Assembly (NCBI RefSeq): GCF_042676185.1
Contig: NZ_JBHTJT010000049.1
Coordinates: forward strand, 1 to 64,000
Direction of reading: 5' to 3'
DNA length: 64,000 nucleotides
Source of the DNA: Tropicimonas aquimaris
GTDB taxonomy: Bacteria; Pseudomonadota; Alphaproteobacteria; Rhodobacterales; Rhodobacteraceae
The position numbers were made by a program, and so were the translations under genes. Under the pieces are notes generated by a model, which was given only the letters and a program-made list of their open reading frames with translations, made no database searches and was not told where the DNA came from. Every line of letters starts with the position of its first letter. The stretch's first letter is position 1. Positions 26,300 through 35,621 of this stretch are shown one piece after another.

Positions 26300-28195
26300 C
26301 TACCTGCGGGGCACGCCCGCCGGTCTGGAAAGCCGTTTCAGGGCCGCAGTGCGGTAGGGCGCATTGGGGGCGCCGTAGCCGTCGTAGCCGCCGCGACGCT
26401 CGATGATCTCGAAGAAGAACCCGTCGCCATAGGGGCGCGAGTAGAGTTGGAAATACGACCCGCCCGCGCCGTCCTCGTCGTAAAGGATGTTGGCCGCCCT
26501 GAGCGCGGCCACGACGTCGCTCGTTAACCCGAAGCGAGATTCGATTTCGCCGTAGTAATTCGTCGGAATTGGCAGACTCTCAAAGCCGTTCGCGGCGAGC
26601 TTTTCGGCGGTCGCGAAGATGTCCGAGGTCGCGAAGGCAAGGTGCTGGACCGAGGAGCCGAAACTGTCGGAGACGAAGCGGCCGGCAAAGGTCCGGTGGG
26701 TATCCACCCCGTTCAGCGTGATGCGGATCGCTCCGTCGGCACTTTGCAACGCCCGCGAATGCACGATCCCGCCCGGGTCGGCCACGTCCACTTCGGGCGC
26801 CTTCTCGATCTCGAAGATCGAGGTGTAGAACAGCGCCCAAGTCAGCATTTCCTCGTGCTTCATCACCTGCGCCACGTGATCTATGCGGGTCAGCCCGGTT
26901 GGGCTGGCGGCCGCATCCGGCTCCACCGGCCTGAATTCCATCTCCCAAACCTGGCCGAGTTCCGAGGAGCGGTCGAGGAAGTGCAGGACGGAGCCGCCGA
27001 CCCCGCGCACCGCTGGAATGTCCAGCTCTCCAGCCCCGAGCGGCTGGGCAAAGAGGTTCGCCCCGAGCGCACGGGCGCGCTCGGCGGTGGCGCCGGCGTC
27101 TTCCACCATCAGGCCGACGTCGCAGACACTCGTGCCATGCATGACATAGGACGAGTGAGCGAAGCCCTCCTGCTCGGTGTTGATGACAATGTTGATGCTG
27201 CCCTGCCGCCAGAGCGAGACGGATTTCGCTATATGCCGGGCGACGCGCTTGAAGCCCAGCGTGTGTAGCATCTGGCCCAGCATCTCGGCCTCGGCGTCGC
27301 TCGCAGAGAACTCGACAAACTCGACGCCAAGAACGCGCCCTTTCGGCGGCATGTCGGGCACCGGGATCCGCGTTGCGGGCTCAATGCGCTTGAGCTGGTC
27401 GGCGAGGTAGATCAGCGAGCGGTGTCCGTCGAGCGCCGCGATTCGGGCGCTGCTGCCGCGGAGCTGGTCGTTGAGGATCTCGAGGCTGAACGGGCCGTCG
27501 TAGCCGGTGACGGAGACCGCGCGGAGAAACTCCAGCACCGGCAGGTCGCCCTCGCCCGGCATCACGCGGAAATGCCGCGACATGTATTCCAGGTCCATCG
27601 CGATCATCGGCGCGTCGGAGAGCTGGACATGGAAGATGCGGTCGCCGGGGATCGCGCGGATGCCAGCGGGGTCGACCTTCTTGGCCAGGGTGTGGAAGGA
27701 GTCGAGGATCAGGCCAACGGCGGGATGATCCGCCCGGCGAACCACCTCCCAGGCGTCGCGATAATCCGAGACGAAGCGCGCCCAGGAGCGCGCCTCGTAG
27801 CCGATCCGCAGCCCCCGAGCGGCCGCGCGTTCGCCCAACTCGGCGAAATCGGCGGCAAACCGGTCGACACCGCCCAGGCAATCGGCATGGGTGCTGGAAC
27901 TGACCAGTAGCAGATCGGTGCCCAGTTCTTCCATCAGGTCGAACCGGCGCTCGATCCGATCGAAGGCCTTGGCGCGAAGCGGCTCCGGCAGTCCCTCGAA
28001 ATCGCGTACCGGCTGGAACAGGTCGATCTTCAGCCCGTGGTCGCGGACCATCTCGCCAATCTCGGTGGGCGAGCCGCTGTAGGCGATGAAATCCTGCTCG
28101 AATATCTCGATGCCGTCGAAACCGGCCCCTGCGATGGCGGTCAGCTTGTCGCGCAGGTCGCCGGCGATCGAAACGGTGGCAATGGAGGTCTTCAT
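26300..28195 (-). CDS. quiC1: 3-dehydroshikimate dehydratase, QuiC1 type (TIM barrel fused to HPPD-like domain)
   Basis: Converts 3-dehydroshikimate to protocatechuate in quinate/shikimate catabolism. The 631-residue product has the two-domain QuiC1 plan. The first part is an AP_endonuc_2-type TIM barrel (residues about 1-290) opening with MKTSIATVSIAGDLRDKLTA and with LFQPVRDFEG and LDSFHTLAKK. The second is a duplicated vicinal-oxygen-chelate/HPPD-like domain (about 310-631) with VEFVEFS, RIDHVAQVM, VQHLAFATSDI and FFFEIIERRGGYDGYGAPN. I start it at ATG 28195; the upstream extension has no support. It is the last gene of a five-gene minus-strand operon. Ring-cleavage genes for protocatechuate are not in the window. 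Confidence 0.88.
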   Translation of the reverse strand: MKTSIATVSIAGDLRDKLTAIAGAGFDGIEIFEQDFIAYSGSPTEIGEMVRDHGLKIDLFQPVRDFEGLPEPLRAKAFDRIERRFDLMEELGTDLLLVSSSTHADCLGGVDRFAADFAELGERAAARGLRIGYEARSWARFVSDYRDAWEVVRRADHPAVGLILDSFHTLAKKVDPAGIRAIPGDRIFHVQLSDAPMIAMDLEYMSRHFRVMPGEGDLPVLEFLRAVSVTGYDGPFSLEILNDQLRGSSARIAALDGHRSLIYLADQLKRIEPATRIPVPDMPPKGRVLGVEFVEFSASDAEAEMLGQMLHTLGFKRVARHIAKSVSLWRQGSINIVINTEQEGFAHSSYVMHGTSVCDVGLMVEDAGATAERARALGANLFAQPLGAGELDIPAVRGVGGSVLHFLDRSSELGQVWEMEFRPVEPDAAASPTGLTRIDHVAQVMKHEEMLTWALFYTSIFEIEKAPEVDVADPGGIVHSRALQSADGAIRITLNGVDTHRTFAGRFVSDSFGSSVQHLAFATSDIFATAEKLAANGFESLPIPTNYYGEIESRFGLTSDVVAALRAANILYDEDGAGGSYFQLYSRPYGDGFFFEIIERRGGYDGYGAPNAPYRTAALKRLSRPAGVPRR

Positions 28196-28251
28196 CGCTT
28201 CTCCCTTTCTGAGAGCAGGCGACGCGCGTGTCCGCCGCCACCCGTCATGTG

Positions 28252-30048
28252 TCAATCGGTCGACACGTGGCCAGCATTGCCATCCGGCGAGTAGATGTCG
28301 AGGATGTTCCAGTGACCCGACGTCGGCGTCGGGTTGTTGATCATCGCGACGTCGATCACCGTCGGCCGGCCGCTAGCAATCGCCGCCTCGAGCGCCGGCC
28401 TGAACGCCGCTGCCGAGGTCACGCGCACCCCGTCGCAGCCGTAGGCGCGCGCGATCGTGGCGTAGTCCGGCGTCTGCTCCTCGGGCGCGGCAGCCCGCGG
28501 GAAGGTTGTGCCGTGGGTGAGGCCGTAGTTCGCCTTCTGCAGCCCGGCGATCGTGCCGTAGGCGTTGTTGTTCATGATGATCCAGACGACCGGCGCGTTC
28601 TCCGCCGCCGCCGTGGCCAGCATCGCCGGGTTCTGCCCGAAGCCGCCGTCCCCGACGAGGCTGATCACCACCCGGTCGGGCGCCGCGATCTTGGCGCCGA
28701 TGGCCGCCGGCGGGCCGAAGCCCATGGTGGCGAAGCCGCCGGGGATCAGGATCGAGCCGGGCTCGTAGATGTCGAATTGCTGGGCGACGCCGTTCTTGTT
28801 CCAGCCCACGTCCGAAGTCAGGATCGCGTCGCGCGGCATCGCCGCCCTCAGGTCGGCCAGGATGCGCTCCGGCATCATCGGGAAGGCGTCGGAGCGTTGC
28901 ATCTCGACGTTCTTCTCGGCAAAGGCGGCGCGCTCGGCGGCGATCCGCTCCGCCAGCCCGGGCGCCTTGCGACCTTCGGGCAGCATCTCGCGCGCCACCC
29001 GGTTCAGAACCTTCAAAGCGGCTTTCAGGTCCGCTACCACGCCGATCTCGGTCGGGTAGTTGCGGCCGATCTCCTGCGGCTCGATGTCGATGTGGATGAG
29101 CTTCGAGCCGTCCTCGCCGATGTTGAAGGTGTATTCGGGATACCAAGACGAGCAGTCGGCCTCCTTGAAGCGGGTGCCGAGTCCGAGGATCCAGTCCGCC
29201 GCCAACGTCTGCTCGTTGGTGAATTTCATGCCCCAGAAACCGGTCATGCCGAGCACTAGCGGGTGATCGTCCGGCAGGACGCCCTTGCCCATCAGCGAAT
29301 GGGCCACCGGGATCTGCATGTGGTCGACGAAGTCCCGCAACTCGTCGTAGGCCCGAGCGAGGGCCACGCCGCCGCCAACATAAAGCAGCGGCGACGTGGC
29401 GGCGGCGAGCCAGGAGACGATCTTGCGCGCGGTCTCCTGGTCGATCGACGGCTTGGTGAGGGCCTTCGTATTGCCCCTCAGCCTGTCCCAGAGCGCCACG
29501 TCGATCTCTGCGGAAAACATGTCCATCGGCACGTTCACCAGAACCGGGCCGGGCTGGCCGCTCTCGGCCAGCAGAAACGCCTTCTCGAGGATCTCGGGCA
29601 GCAGTTCGGGCGTGTCGACCCGCCAGGCCCGCTTCACGAACGGCCGGTAGATCTCGTACTGGCTGGCGTCGGCATGCAGGTTCACCTCCTGGTGGGGGTG
29701 CTTGCCGTAGTAGTAGCTCGGGATGTCCCCGGCGATCACCACCATCGGGATGCAGTCGAGTGCGGCGTTGGCGACGCCGGTCGCAGCGTTCGTCAGCCCC
29801 GGAGAGAGGTGCGACAGCAGCACCGAGGCCTTGCCCGTCACCCGCGCGTAGCCGTCGGCGGCGTGGGCCGCGATCTGCTCGTGGCGGACGTTGATGAAGC
29901 GGATCTTCGAATTGGCCAGCGACGAGAGCACCGCGATGTTGGTGTGCCCGCAGAGGCCGAAGATATGCTCGACGCCGCGCCCCTCGAGGTAGCGCACGAT
30001 CTGGTTGGACATCAGGTCCTTGCCGGGGGCGATGTTGTCCTTCGCCAT
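28252..30048 (-). CDS. Thiamine-diphosphate-dependent lyase/synthase, acetolactate-synthase-like
   Basis: A 598-residue three-domain ThDP enzyme. The catalytic glutamate is Glu57 in NVRHEQIAAHAADGYAR. The cofactor motif GDGGFGQ followed about 25 residues later by NNN lies near residue 465. It clearly belongs to the acetolactate synthase/benzoylformate decarboxylase superfamily but does not look like IlvB, Xsc, IolD or oxalyl-CoA decarboxylase. Its start codon overlaps the stop of the aldehyde dehydrogenase gene (TGATG), a sign that the two act together. The likely chemistry is C-C cleavage or joining that makes or uses an aldehyde. The substrate is unknown. Confidence 0.85.
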   Translation of the reverse strand: MAKDNIAPGKDLMSNQIVRYLEGRGVEHIFGLCGHTNIAVLSSLANSKIRFINVRHEQIAAHAADGYARVTGKASVLLSHLSPGLTNAATGVANAALDCIPMVVIAGDIPSYYYGKHPHQEVNLHADASQYEIYRPFVKRAWRVDTPELLPEILEKAFLLAESGQPGPVLVNVPMDMFSAEIDVALWDRLRGNTKALTKPSIDQETARKIVSWLAAATSPLLYVGGGVALARAYDELRDFVDHMQIPVAHSLMGKGVLPDDHPLVLGMTGFWGMKFTNEQTLAADWILGLGTRFKEADCSSWYPEYTFNIGEDGSKLIHIDIEPQEIGRNYPTEIGVVADLKAALKVLNRVAREMLPEGRKAPGLAERIAAERAAFAEKNVEMQRSDAFPMMPERILADLRAAMPRDAILTSDVGWNKNGVAQQFDIYEPGSILIPGGFATMGFGPPAAIGAKIAAPDRVVISLVGDGGFGQNPAMLATAAAENAPVVWIIMNNNAYGTIAGLQKANYGLTHGTTFPRAAAPEEQTPDYATIARAYGCDGVRVTSAAAFRPALEAAIASGRPTVIDVAMINNPTPTSGHWNILDIYSPDGNAGHVSTD

Positions 30049-31454
30049 CACATGACCTCCGTGTTGTAGAACTCGCCGAAGAGTTCCTCGTCCGAAGGGC
30101 GATCCATCGGGATCGGGCGCGCCACCCACGTGACGTTCATGTAGTGCTTGAGCGACACGTTCTCGTTGGTGATATTGCCGCCCCAGATGCCGCAGCCGAG
30201 CGAAGAGGTCATCGGCATCCCATTCTCGAAGCTGCCGGCATTGGCCTTGGATTGCGGCTGGCGCACCATCACCCGCGAGACCGGCGCATTGGTCGCGTGG
30301 CGCAGTATGCGGTCCTCGTCGAAGCTGTAAATGCCGCAGGAATGACCCTTGCCGCCGACCTCGAAGATCGCCCGAACCTTGGCAAGCGCCTCGTCGAAGT
30401 CCCTGAACCGGTAGAGCGCCATGACCACGCAGAGCTTCTCCGAAGAGAACCGGTGCTCCGGGCCGATCTCGTCCTGCTCGACCATGATGAACTTGCGGTC
30501 CTGCGGGATCTCGAAACCGGCAATCGCGGCGATGGTCTGGGCGGAGACGGCGACGGTGTTGATCGTCCGCCGGCCCTCGTCGTCCCAGAGCGCCTTTTCG
30601 AGCAGCGCCTTTTCCGCGGCGTCGCAGAGGTAGCCGCCCTCGGCCACCAGCGCATCGCGCATCTGGTCGTAGACCTGGTCGGCGATCAGCAGGTTGCCGT
30701 CGGCCGAGCAGCCGGAGCCGAAATCCGAGGTCTTGGAGATCCGCGAGTTCATGGCCGCCTCGGCGATGTCGGCGGTCTCGTCGATCACCATGGTCGAGTT
30801 GCCCGCGCCGACGCCGTAGGCCGGCTTGCCGGAGCTGTAGGCGGCCTTGACCATCGGCTTGCCGCCTGTGGCGAGCGTCAGGTCACACTGCTCCATCAGG
30901 TATTGGGTCATCGGGATCGACGGCTTCTCGACGCACTGGAACATGTCCGCGGGCGCGCCGAGCTTCTTCAGCGTCTCGCGCATCACCCGCACCATCTCGA
31001 AGGTGGTCGCCTTGGCGCGCGGGTGCGGCGAGAAGATCACTGCGTCCTTGCACTTGATCGCGTAGATGCCGGTGACCGGCGGCGTGAGTTCTGGATTCGT
31101 CGTCGGTATCAGCGAGGCGATGACGCCGGCCGGCTTGGCGATCTTGGTCAGGCCCTTGTCGGGATCCTCCTCGATCACGCCGACAGATTTCTCCCGAAGC
31201 GCGTCACGCAACACGCCGAGCACCTTGAAGCGTTTGCCGGCCCGCCCGGCGCGGTCGCCGATTCCGCTCTCGTCCACGCCCATCTGGGCGATCCGCACGA
31301 AAGTCTTTTCATTGCCGCAGTTCCAGCCGAGCGCGCGGGCGAGCCGGTCCACCTGCTCCTGGTCGTAGTCCTCGATCTCCTCCATCGCCTTGCGGGCGCG
31401 GGCAAGCATCTCGTCGACGGTTGCGACCTCTTCGGGCGTGATGTCTCGTGCCAT
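30048..31454 (-). CDS. CoA-acylating aldehyde dehydrogenase (EutE/AdhE/SauS-like)
   Basis: A 468-residue enzyme of the acylating aldehyde dehydrogenase family, converting an aldehyde plus CoA and NAD(P)+ to an acyl-CoA, or the reverse. The catalytic Cys is Cys249 in SKTSDFGSGCSADGN, which aligns with the SKTFDNGxxC motif of EutE/AdhE. ASLIPTTNPELTPP and SPHPRAKATT are also family-typical. The family includes sulfoacetaldehyde dehydrogenase SauS, but nothing here ties it to sulfonates. ATG 31454 is preceded by AGGAGGAAA. It is translationally coupled to the ThDP enzyme. Confidence 0.85.
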   Translation of the reverse strand: MARDITPEEVATVDEMLARARKAMEEIEDYDQEQVDRLARALGWNCGNEKTFVRIAQMGVDESGIGDRAGRAGKRFKVLGVLRDALREKSVGVIEEDPDKGLTKIAKPAGVIASLIPTTNPELTPPVTGIYAIKCKDAVIFSPHPRAKATTFEMVRVMRETLKKLGAPADMFQCVEKPSIPMTQYLMEQCDLTLATGGKPMVKAAYSSGKPAYGVGAGNSTMVIDETADIAEAAMNSRISKTSDFGSGCSADGNLLIADQVYDQMRDALVAEGGYLCDAAEKALLEKALWDDEGRRTINTVAVSAQTIAAIAGFEIPQDRKFIMVEQDEIGPEHRFSSEKLCVVMALYRFRDFDEALAKVRAIFEVGGKGHSCGIYSFDEDRILRHATNAPVSRVMVRQPQSKANAGSFENGMPMTSSLGCGIWGGNITNENVSLKHYMNVTWVARPIPMDRPSDEELFGEFYNTEVM

Positions 31455-31484
31455 GTCGTTTCCTCCTGGTGTCCTGGTCCGGCC

Positions 31485-32324
31485 TCAGGCCGGCTGTCGC
31501 GTGCTGCGCCGCTGACCGCCTTCAAAGACGGCGTGCGCCGCCTTAAGGCAGTTCCGGGCGTGTTGTTCGGGGCCGAACTCCGCCATCCGCGCCGCGTGCG
31601 GCAGCTCGATGGAGAGCGGCAGGTCGGGGAAAAGGTAGTTGACCGACCAGAAGTCGATGGCGCCTTCCCCCGGATAGAGCCGGGCATCGCGGGCGATGTG
31701 GATCATGTCCTCCTTGGTGAAGGCGAGATCCTCCGCATCGCAGATGTGCAGGAAATTGATCCACTCCGGCGGCACCCTCTCCAGCGCAAGCAGCGGCGCC
31801 TTGTTGAAGTGCATGTAGAGCGTGTCGACCAGCACGCCCTGGTTGTGCCGGCCGGTCCGTTCGAGGATCTCGACCACCTCTTCCAGCGTCGTCAGCCGCG
31901 AAAAAGCCGGGAACTCGAGGTTGACCGTCAGGCCGAAGGGCGCGGCGAGGTCGCAGATCTCGGCGAAGGTGTCGACGATATAGCGCTGGTCGTTGCGCAC
32001 GTCGGTCCAGGCCGAGCAGATGACGTGGCGCGCGCCAAGCTCTCCGCCCGCCTCGAAGGCCGGCAGGAACTGCTTCGGGTCGAGCCCGCGCACGATCTTC
32101 ATCAGTTCGATGTCGAAGCACCGCAGCCCTGTTTCCGCGAGCGCCTGTTTCGTCTCGCGCAGGATCTGCGGCGAGGTCGGGTCGATGTCCGGCTCGCCGG
32201 CCACGCCGAGGTGGAAGAGCCGGTAGCTGACGCAATCGTAGCCCGCCCTGGCGGCGATATATGTCTGCTCCGGCGGCGTGACGCCTGGCACGGTCAGGTA
32301 GGAGAGGGAATATTCGTGGCTCAT
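31485..32324 (-). CDS. Sugar phosphate isomerase/epimerase-like TIM-barrel protein
   Basis: A 279-residue AP_endonuc_2-family protein. Likely metal ligands are in VNLEFPAFS (Glu), VLVDTLYMHFN (Asp/His), NFLHICDAE (His/Asp) and LSIELPHA (Glu). I start it at ATG 32324, which overlaps the stop of the HMG-CoA-lyase-like gene (ATGA). Members act as isomerases, epimerases or dehydratases of small polyols and keto acids; the substrate is unknown. It belongs to the five-gene operon. Confidence 0.82.
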   Translation of the reverse strand: MSHEYSLSYLTVPGVTPPEQTYIAARAGYDCVSYRLFHLGVAGEPDIDPTSPQILRETKQALAETGLRCFDIELMKIVRGLDPKQFLPAFEAGGELGARHVICSAWTDVRNDQRYIVDTFAEICDLAAPFGLTVNLEFPAFSRLTTLEEVVEILERTGRHNQGVLVDTLYMHFNKAPLLALERVPPEWINFLHICDAEDLAFTKEDMIHIARDARLYPGEGAIDFWSVNYLFPDLPLSIELPHAARMAEFGPEQHARNCLKAAHAVFEGGQRRSTRQPA

Positions 32325-33253
32325 GGCATTTCCTTTTCCGTCCGCTCCCAGGGTGGCGGCGGCACGTGGCTGATGCGGGCCGGCAGGGCGCGCTCGAGCA
32401 GCGCCTCCGCCACCGCCACCGGCGCGCGCAGCGCCTTCCAGTCGATCCCGGTCGCAAGCCCCATCTGTTCGCAGGCAAAGGCGGCATCCTCGGTCGCGAT
32501 GTTGCCGGTCGCCTTCGGGATGAACGGGCAGCCGCCCAGCCCGCCAAGCGCGGCGTCGAAGATCCGCACGCCCGCCTGCAACCCGGCCACCATGTTGGCA
32601 ATGCCGAGGCCGCGCGTGTCGTGAAGGTGCAGCGACAGGCCGACGTCCGGCCCGATCGCGTCGCGCAGGCGCGTGCAAAGCTCGAACACCTGACGCGGGT
32701 TGGCGAGGCCGGCGGTGTCGGCGATGTTGATTTCCTGAACGCCGAGCGCCGCGAAGTCGCGCGCGATCTCCAGCACCCGGGCCGGGTCCACCCTGCCCTC
32801 GAAGCCGCAACCGAGCGCCGACTGGATGCCCGCCCGCACCGCGACACCCTCGGCCAGCGCCGTCTCTATTGTCGGAACGATCGCCGCGCGGGCCTCGTTC
32901 ACGCCGCGGTTGGTGTTCTTCCGCGAATGGGTCTCGGACGCGGAGACGGAGATCGAGAGGTGCCGCACGCCCACTGCCAGCGCCCGGTCGAGCCCTGCCC
33001 TGTTGAGCACCAGCGCGGTATGGACGACGCCCGGCTTCGGAACGATCCGCCCGAACAACTCGTCGGTGTCGGCCATCTGCGGCACCCATTTCGGATGCAC
33101 GAAGGAGCCGACCTGGATCCGCCGCAAGCCGGCTGCTTCCAGCATCTCCAGGAAACGCAGCTTTTCGTCGACCGAGAAGACGCGAGTCTCGTTCTGCAAC
33201 CCGTCGCGCAGGAACTCGTCCTCGATCAGCACGTCTCCGGAAAAGCCGTACAC
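32321..33253 (-). CDS. Hydroxymethylglutaryl-CoA lyase-like enzyme (DRE-TIM family)
   Basis: A 310-residue DRE-TIM metallolyase. The catalytic Arg16-Asp17 lie in EDEFLRDGLQNE; the metal-binding HLHD is in LSLHLHDTRGLG; the mobile-loop Cys is in GGLGGCPFIPKATGNIATED. These fit HMG-CoA lyase or a relative that cleaves or forms a C-C bond next to a CoA thioester. The start is GTG 33253, with GGAGGATGAG directly upstream. It is the first gene of the operon and is divergent from a LysR gene. In true HMG-CoA lyases the first motif reads EVGPRDGLQNE, so the altered EDEFLRDG suggests a different substrate. Confidence 0.83.
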   Translation of the reverse strand: MYGFSGDVLIEDEFLRDGLQNETRVFSVDEKLRFLEMLEAAGLRRIQVGSFVHPKWVPQMADTDELFGRIVPKPGVVHTALVLNRAGLDRALAVGVRHLSISVSASETHSRKNTNRGVNEARAAIVPTIETALAEGVAVRAGIQSALGCGFEGRVDPARVLEIARDFAALGVQEINIADTAGLANPRQVFELCTRLRDAIGPDVGLSLHLHDTRGLGIANMVAGLQAGVRIFDAALGGLGGCPFIPKATGNIATEDAAFACEQMGLATGIDWKALRAPVAVAEALLERALPARISHVPPPPWERTEKEMP

Positions 33254-33390
33254 CTCATCCTCCCTCGGCGCGCGATGCGCCGTGCCTGTTCAGGGAAGAT
33301 CCTAACGGCGTGGGAACGGAATACCGAATATCGAGATTTGCGCTTCAGCAAACATGATGTTAATTTTTGCCAGAACGAGGACCCGGGCGG

Positions 33391-34302
33391 ATGCTGACAC
33401 TCAGGCAGATCGAAGTGATCCGCGCGATCACGGTGGCAGGAACGGTGAAGGGCGCGGCCGAGATGCTTGGCGTGTCCGCACCCGGCATCAGCCGGATCAT
33501 GAAACACACCGAAAGCCAGCTTGGCCTCCGGCTTTTCTCACGGACCCATGGCCGTTACGTGCCCACCGACGAGGCGCGGGATATCTTCGCGCAGGTCTCG
33601 GCGGTGTTCCACTCGGTGGAGAACCTGCAATATTCCATCGAGACGCTGAAGGCCGGCGCCGGGCGCGTCGCGGCCTTCGCAGCCGTCCCCTCGATCGCGC
33701 ATCACGCCTTTCCGGCGGCGGTCGGCCGGCTGCGGCGGCGCTTTCCAGACCTCCGACTGAGCCTCAACACCATCAAGATCGAGGAGGCGATCGACTACCT
33801 GCTCCTGCGCCGCGGCGAGGTGGCGGCGCTGAGCTACAAACTCGACCACCCGGGCCTCCTGATGCAACCGCTCTACAGCGGGCGGCTCATGGCGATTGTT
33901 CCCAAGGGGCACCGGCTGGCCGAACAACGCGTTGTTTCGCTGCAAGCAATGGTGTCGGAGCCGCTGCTCGGCGTCGACACCGAGGACCCTTACGGCCGCA
34001 TCCTCTACGAGCCGTTCCGCCAGAATGGCCTCGACGTCGAATATTCGGTGATGGCCCGCACCGGCCAGATGATCGCCACGCTGGTTGCGCAAGGGTTGGG
34101 CGTTGCTCTGCTGGACGAGCTGTCGCTCGCAGGACCGTCACGCCACCCCGGGATCGAGATCCGCCCCGTCGCGGAACCGACGGCCTACCGGGCCTATGCC
34201 GCGCTTAACGCCGACGAACCGCGCTCGATCTTTGCCGACGCGCTGATCGAGTTCCTGCGACTGGAAATGAACCTCGTTGCGTCCAAGCGGGAAACCCCTT
34301 GA
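33391..34302 (+). CDS. LysR-type transcriptional regulator
   Basis: A 303-residue LysR regulator with the N-terminal winged helix (LTLRQIEVIRAITVAGTVKG, residues 3-22) and a two-lobed effector domain. I start it at ATG 33391, 137 bp from the divergent HMG-CoA-lyase-like gene. This is the classical LysR arrangement and makes it the probable regulator of the QuiC1/ThDP operon. The AT-rich interval holds the shared promoters. Confidence 0.9.
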   Translation: MLTLRQIEVIRAITVAGTVKGAAEMLGVSAPGISRIMKHTESQLGLRLFSRTHGRYVPTDEARDIFAQVSAVFHSVENLQYSIETLKAGAGRVAAFAAVPSIAHHAFPAAVGRLRRRFPDLRLSLNTIKIEEAIDYLLLRRGEVAALSYKLDHPGLLMQPLYSGRLMAIVPKGHRLAEQRVVSLQAMVSEPLLGVDTEDPYGRILYEPFRQNGLDVEYSVMARTGQMIATLVAQGLGVALLDELSLAGPSRHPGIEIRPVAEPTAYRAYAALNADEPRSIFADALIEFLRLEMNLVASKRETP

Positions 34303-34621
34303 TCCGACACCGCTGCCAATGGCCCTCGCCACAAAACGCCGGAACGCCTGCCCCGCGCATGGCACTAGCGTGGGCCTCGGGTGCCAGCCCTTTTCCCGGC
34401 GCTGGCAGGCAATCGGCTGACTGATCTTCCGAAATGACGATCTCGTCCCGACATCGCCATACCGTGACGACCGTCGCACGGAGCCTCCCGGACTGTCGAA
34501 AGGCCGAAGACCCTTGTTCAAAGCCGCCGAAAGCCGGATATGATCACCTTCAATCGCACATGAGTCCCGGCTTGCGGTCGGATGGGCATGTTGCGGCATA
34601 TTCAGGAAGGACACAGCGGGA
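34303..34621. other. Intergenic interval with hairpin
   Basis: 319 bases without a gene. A stem TGCCAGC (34382-34388) pairs with GCTGGCA (34401-34407) around a 12-base loop and could end the LysR transcript. The rest presumably holds the promoter of the DapA-family gene. Confidence 0.4.
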
Positions 34622-35566
34622 ATGACTGCCACTCTGGATGGGATCGTTCCGGTCATGATCACCCCGATGACAGATGACGACCGTATCGACTGGGACGGAT
34701 ACGCCGCGCTCGTCGAATGGTATCTCGCGCATGGTTCGCAGGCGCTATTCGCTGTCTGCCAATCCTCGGAAATGTATTTCCTGTCGCTCGAGGAGCGGGT
34801 GGAGCTGGCGCGCTTTACCGTCGAGCTGGTCGATCGCCGCGTTCCGGTGATTGCCTCCGGCCACATCGCCGGAGACCTGGACGGTCAGAAGGAGGAACTG
34901 TCGGCGATCACTGCCACCGGCATCGACGGGCTGGTGCTTGTGACCAACCGGCTAGCGGCGCAGGACGAGGACGCCGCCGTGCTGCGCAGCCACCTCGACT
35001 CGCTGCTCGGCCACCTGCCGGGCGAACTGCTGCTCGGCCTCTACGAGTGCCCGGCCCCCTATCGCCGCCTGCTCACCGACGACGAGATCAAGTACTGCGC
35101 CGATACCGGCCGCTTCGGCATTCTCAAGGATGTCTCCTGCGATCTCGATGTGATCAGACGCCGTGTGGCGCTTACCAGGGGGTCTCCGCTCCGGATCAAC
35201 AACGCCAATGCCGCAATCGCCTGGTCGGCGATGCAGGCTGGCGGCGGCGGATTTTGCGGCGTGTTCAACAATTTCCACCCCGATCTCTACAGGTGGCTTC
35301 AGGACCACGGCGCCGAGCACCCGGCGCTGGCCGAAGAGTTGAGCGTGTTCCTTGCACTGGCCGCGCTCACCGAACCGATGGGCCATCCGAAGATCACCAA
35401 GCTTTATCACCAGAGGCTCGGCACCTTCGCGAGCACCCACTCCCGCGCCGTGTCCTATGACATTCGCGAACGGTTCTGGGCGCTCGAGGCGAACCTCGAG
35501 CGTATCGAGGAAGGCATTGCGCTCTATCGCCGGAAGATTGCCGCGCTGAAACCTGCTGCGGACTAG
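34622..35566 (+). CDS. DapA-family aldolase/lyase (dihydrodipicolinate synthase superfamily)
   Basis: A 314-residue class I lyase. The Schiff-base Lys is Lys169 (FGILKDVSCD) and the catalytic Tyr is Tyr141 (GLYECPAPYRR). GLYECP is typical of a catabolic DapA subgroup rather than true lysine biosynthesis enzymes. It probably makes or cleaves a pyruvate-derived aldol. It converges on a Gfo/Idh oxidoreductase and lies close to TRAP-transporter genes, which fits catabolism of a sugar acid. Substrate unknown. Confidence 0.85.
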   Translation: MTATLDGIVPVMITPMTDDDRIDWDGYAALVEWYLAHGSQALFAVCQSSEMYFLSLEERVELARFTVELVDRRVPVIASGHIAGDLDGQKEELSAITATGIDGLVLVTNRLAAQDEDAAVLRSHLDSLLGHLPGELLLGLYECPAPYRRLLTDDEIKYCADTGRFGILKDVSCDLDVIRRRVALTRGSPLRINNANAAIAWSAMQAGGGGFCGVFNNFHPDLYRWLQDHGAEHPALAEELSVFLALAALTEPMGHPKITKLYHQRLGTFASTHSRAVSYDIRERFWALEANLERIEEGIALYRRKIAALKPAAD

Positions 35567-35621
35567 CAAAGCCCCAGAGAGGCCGAGCAGAGCGGCGCCC
35601 GATTGACGCCGCAAGCTGCCC

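Noticed and set aside
28252..30048. ThDP enzyme as IolD, completing the inositol locus
   Set aside because: The sequence lacks IolD-type N-terminal features and the gene lies in a separate, oppositely oriented operon with its own regulator.
28252..31454. ThDP enzyme plus aldehyde dehydrogenase as a sulfoacetaldehyde (Xsc/SauS) system
   Set aside because: The aldehyde dehydrogenase is in the SauS family, but the ThDP protein does not resemble Xsc at its N-terminus and there is no phosphate acetyltransferase, sulfite exporter or sulfonate transporter nearby.
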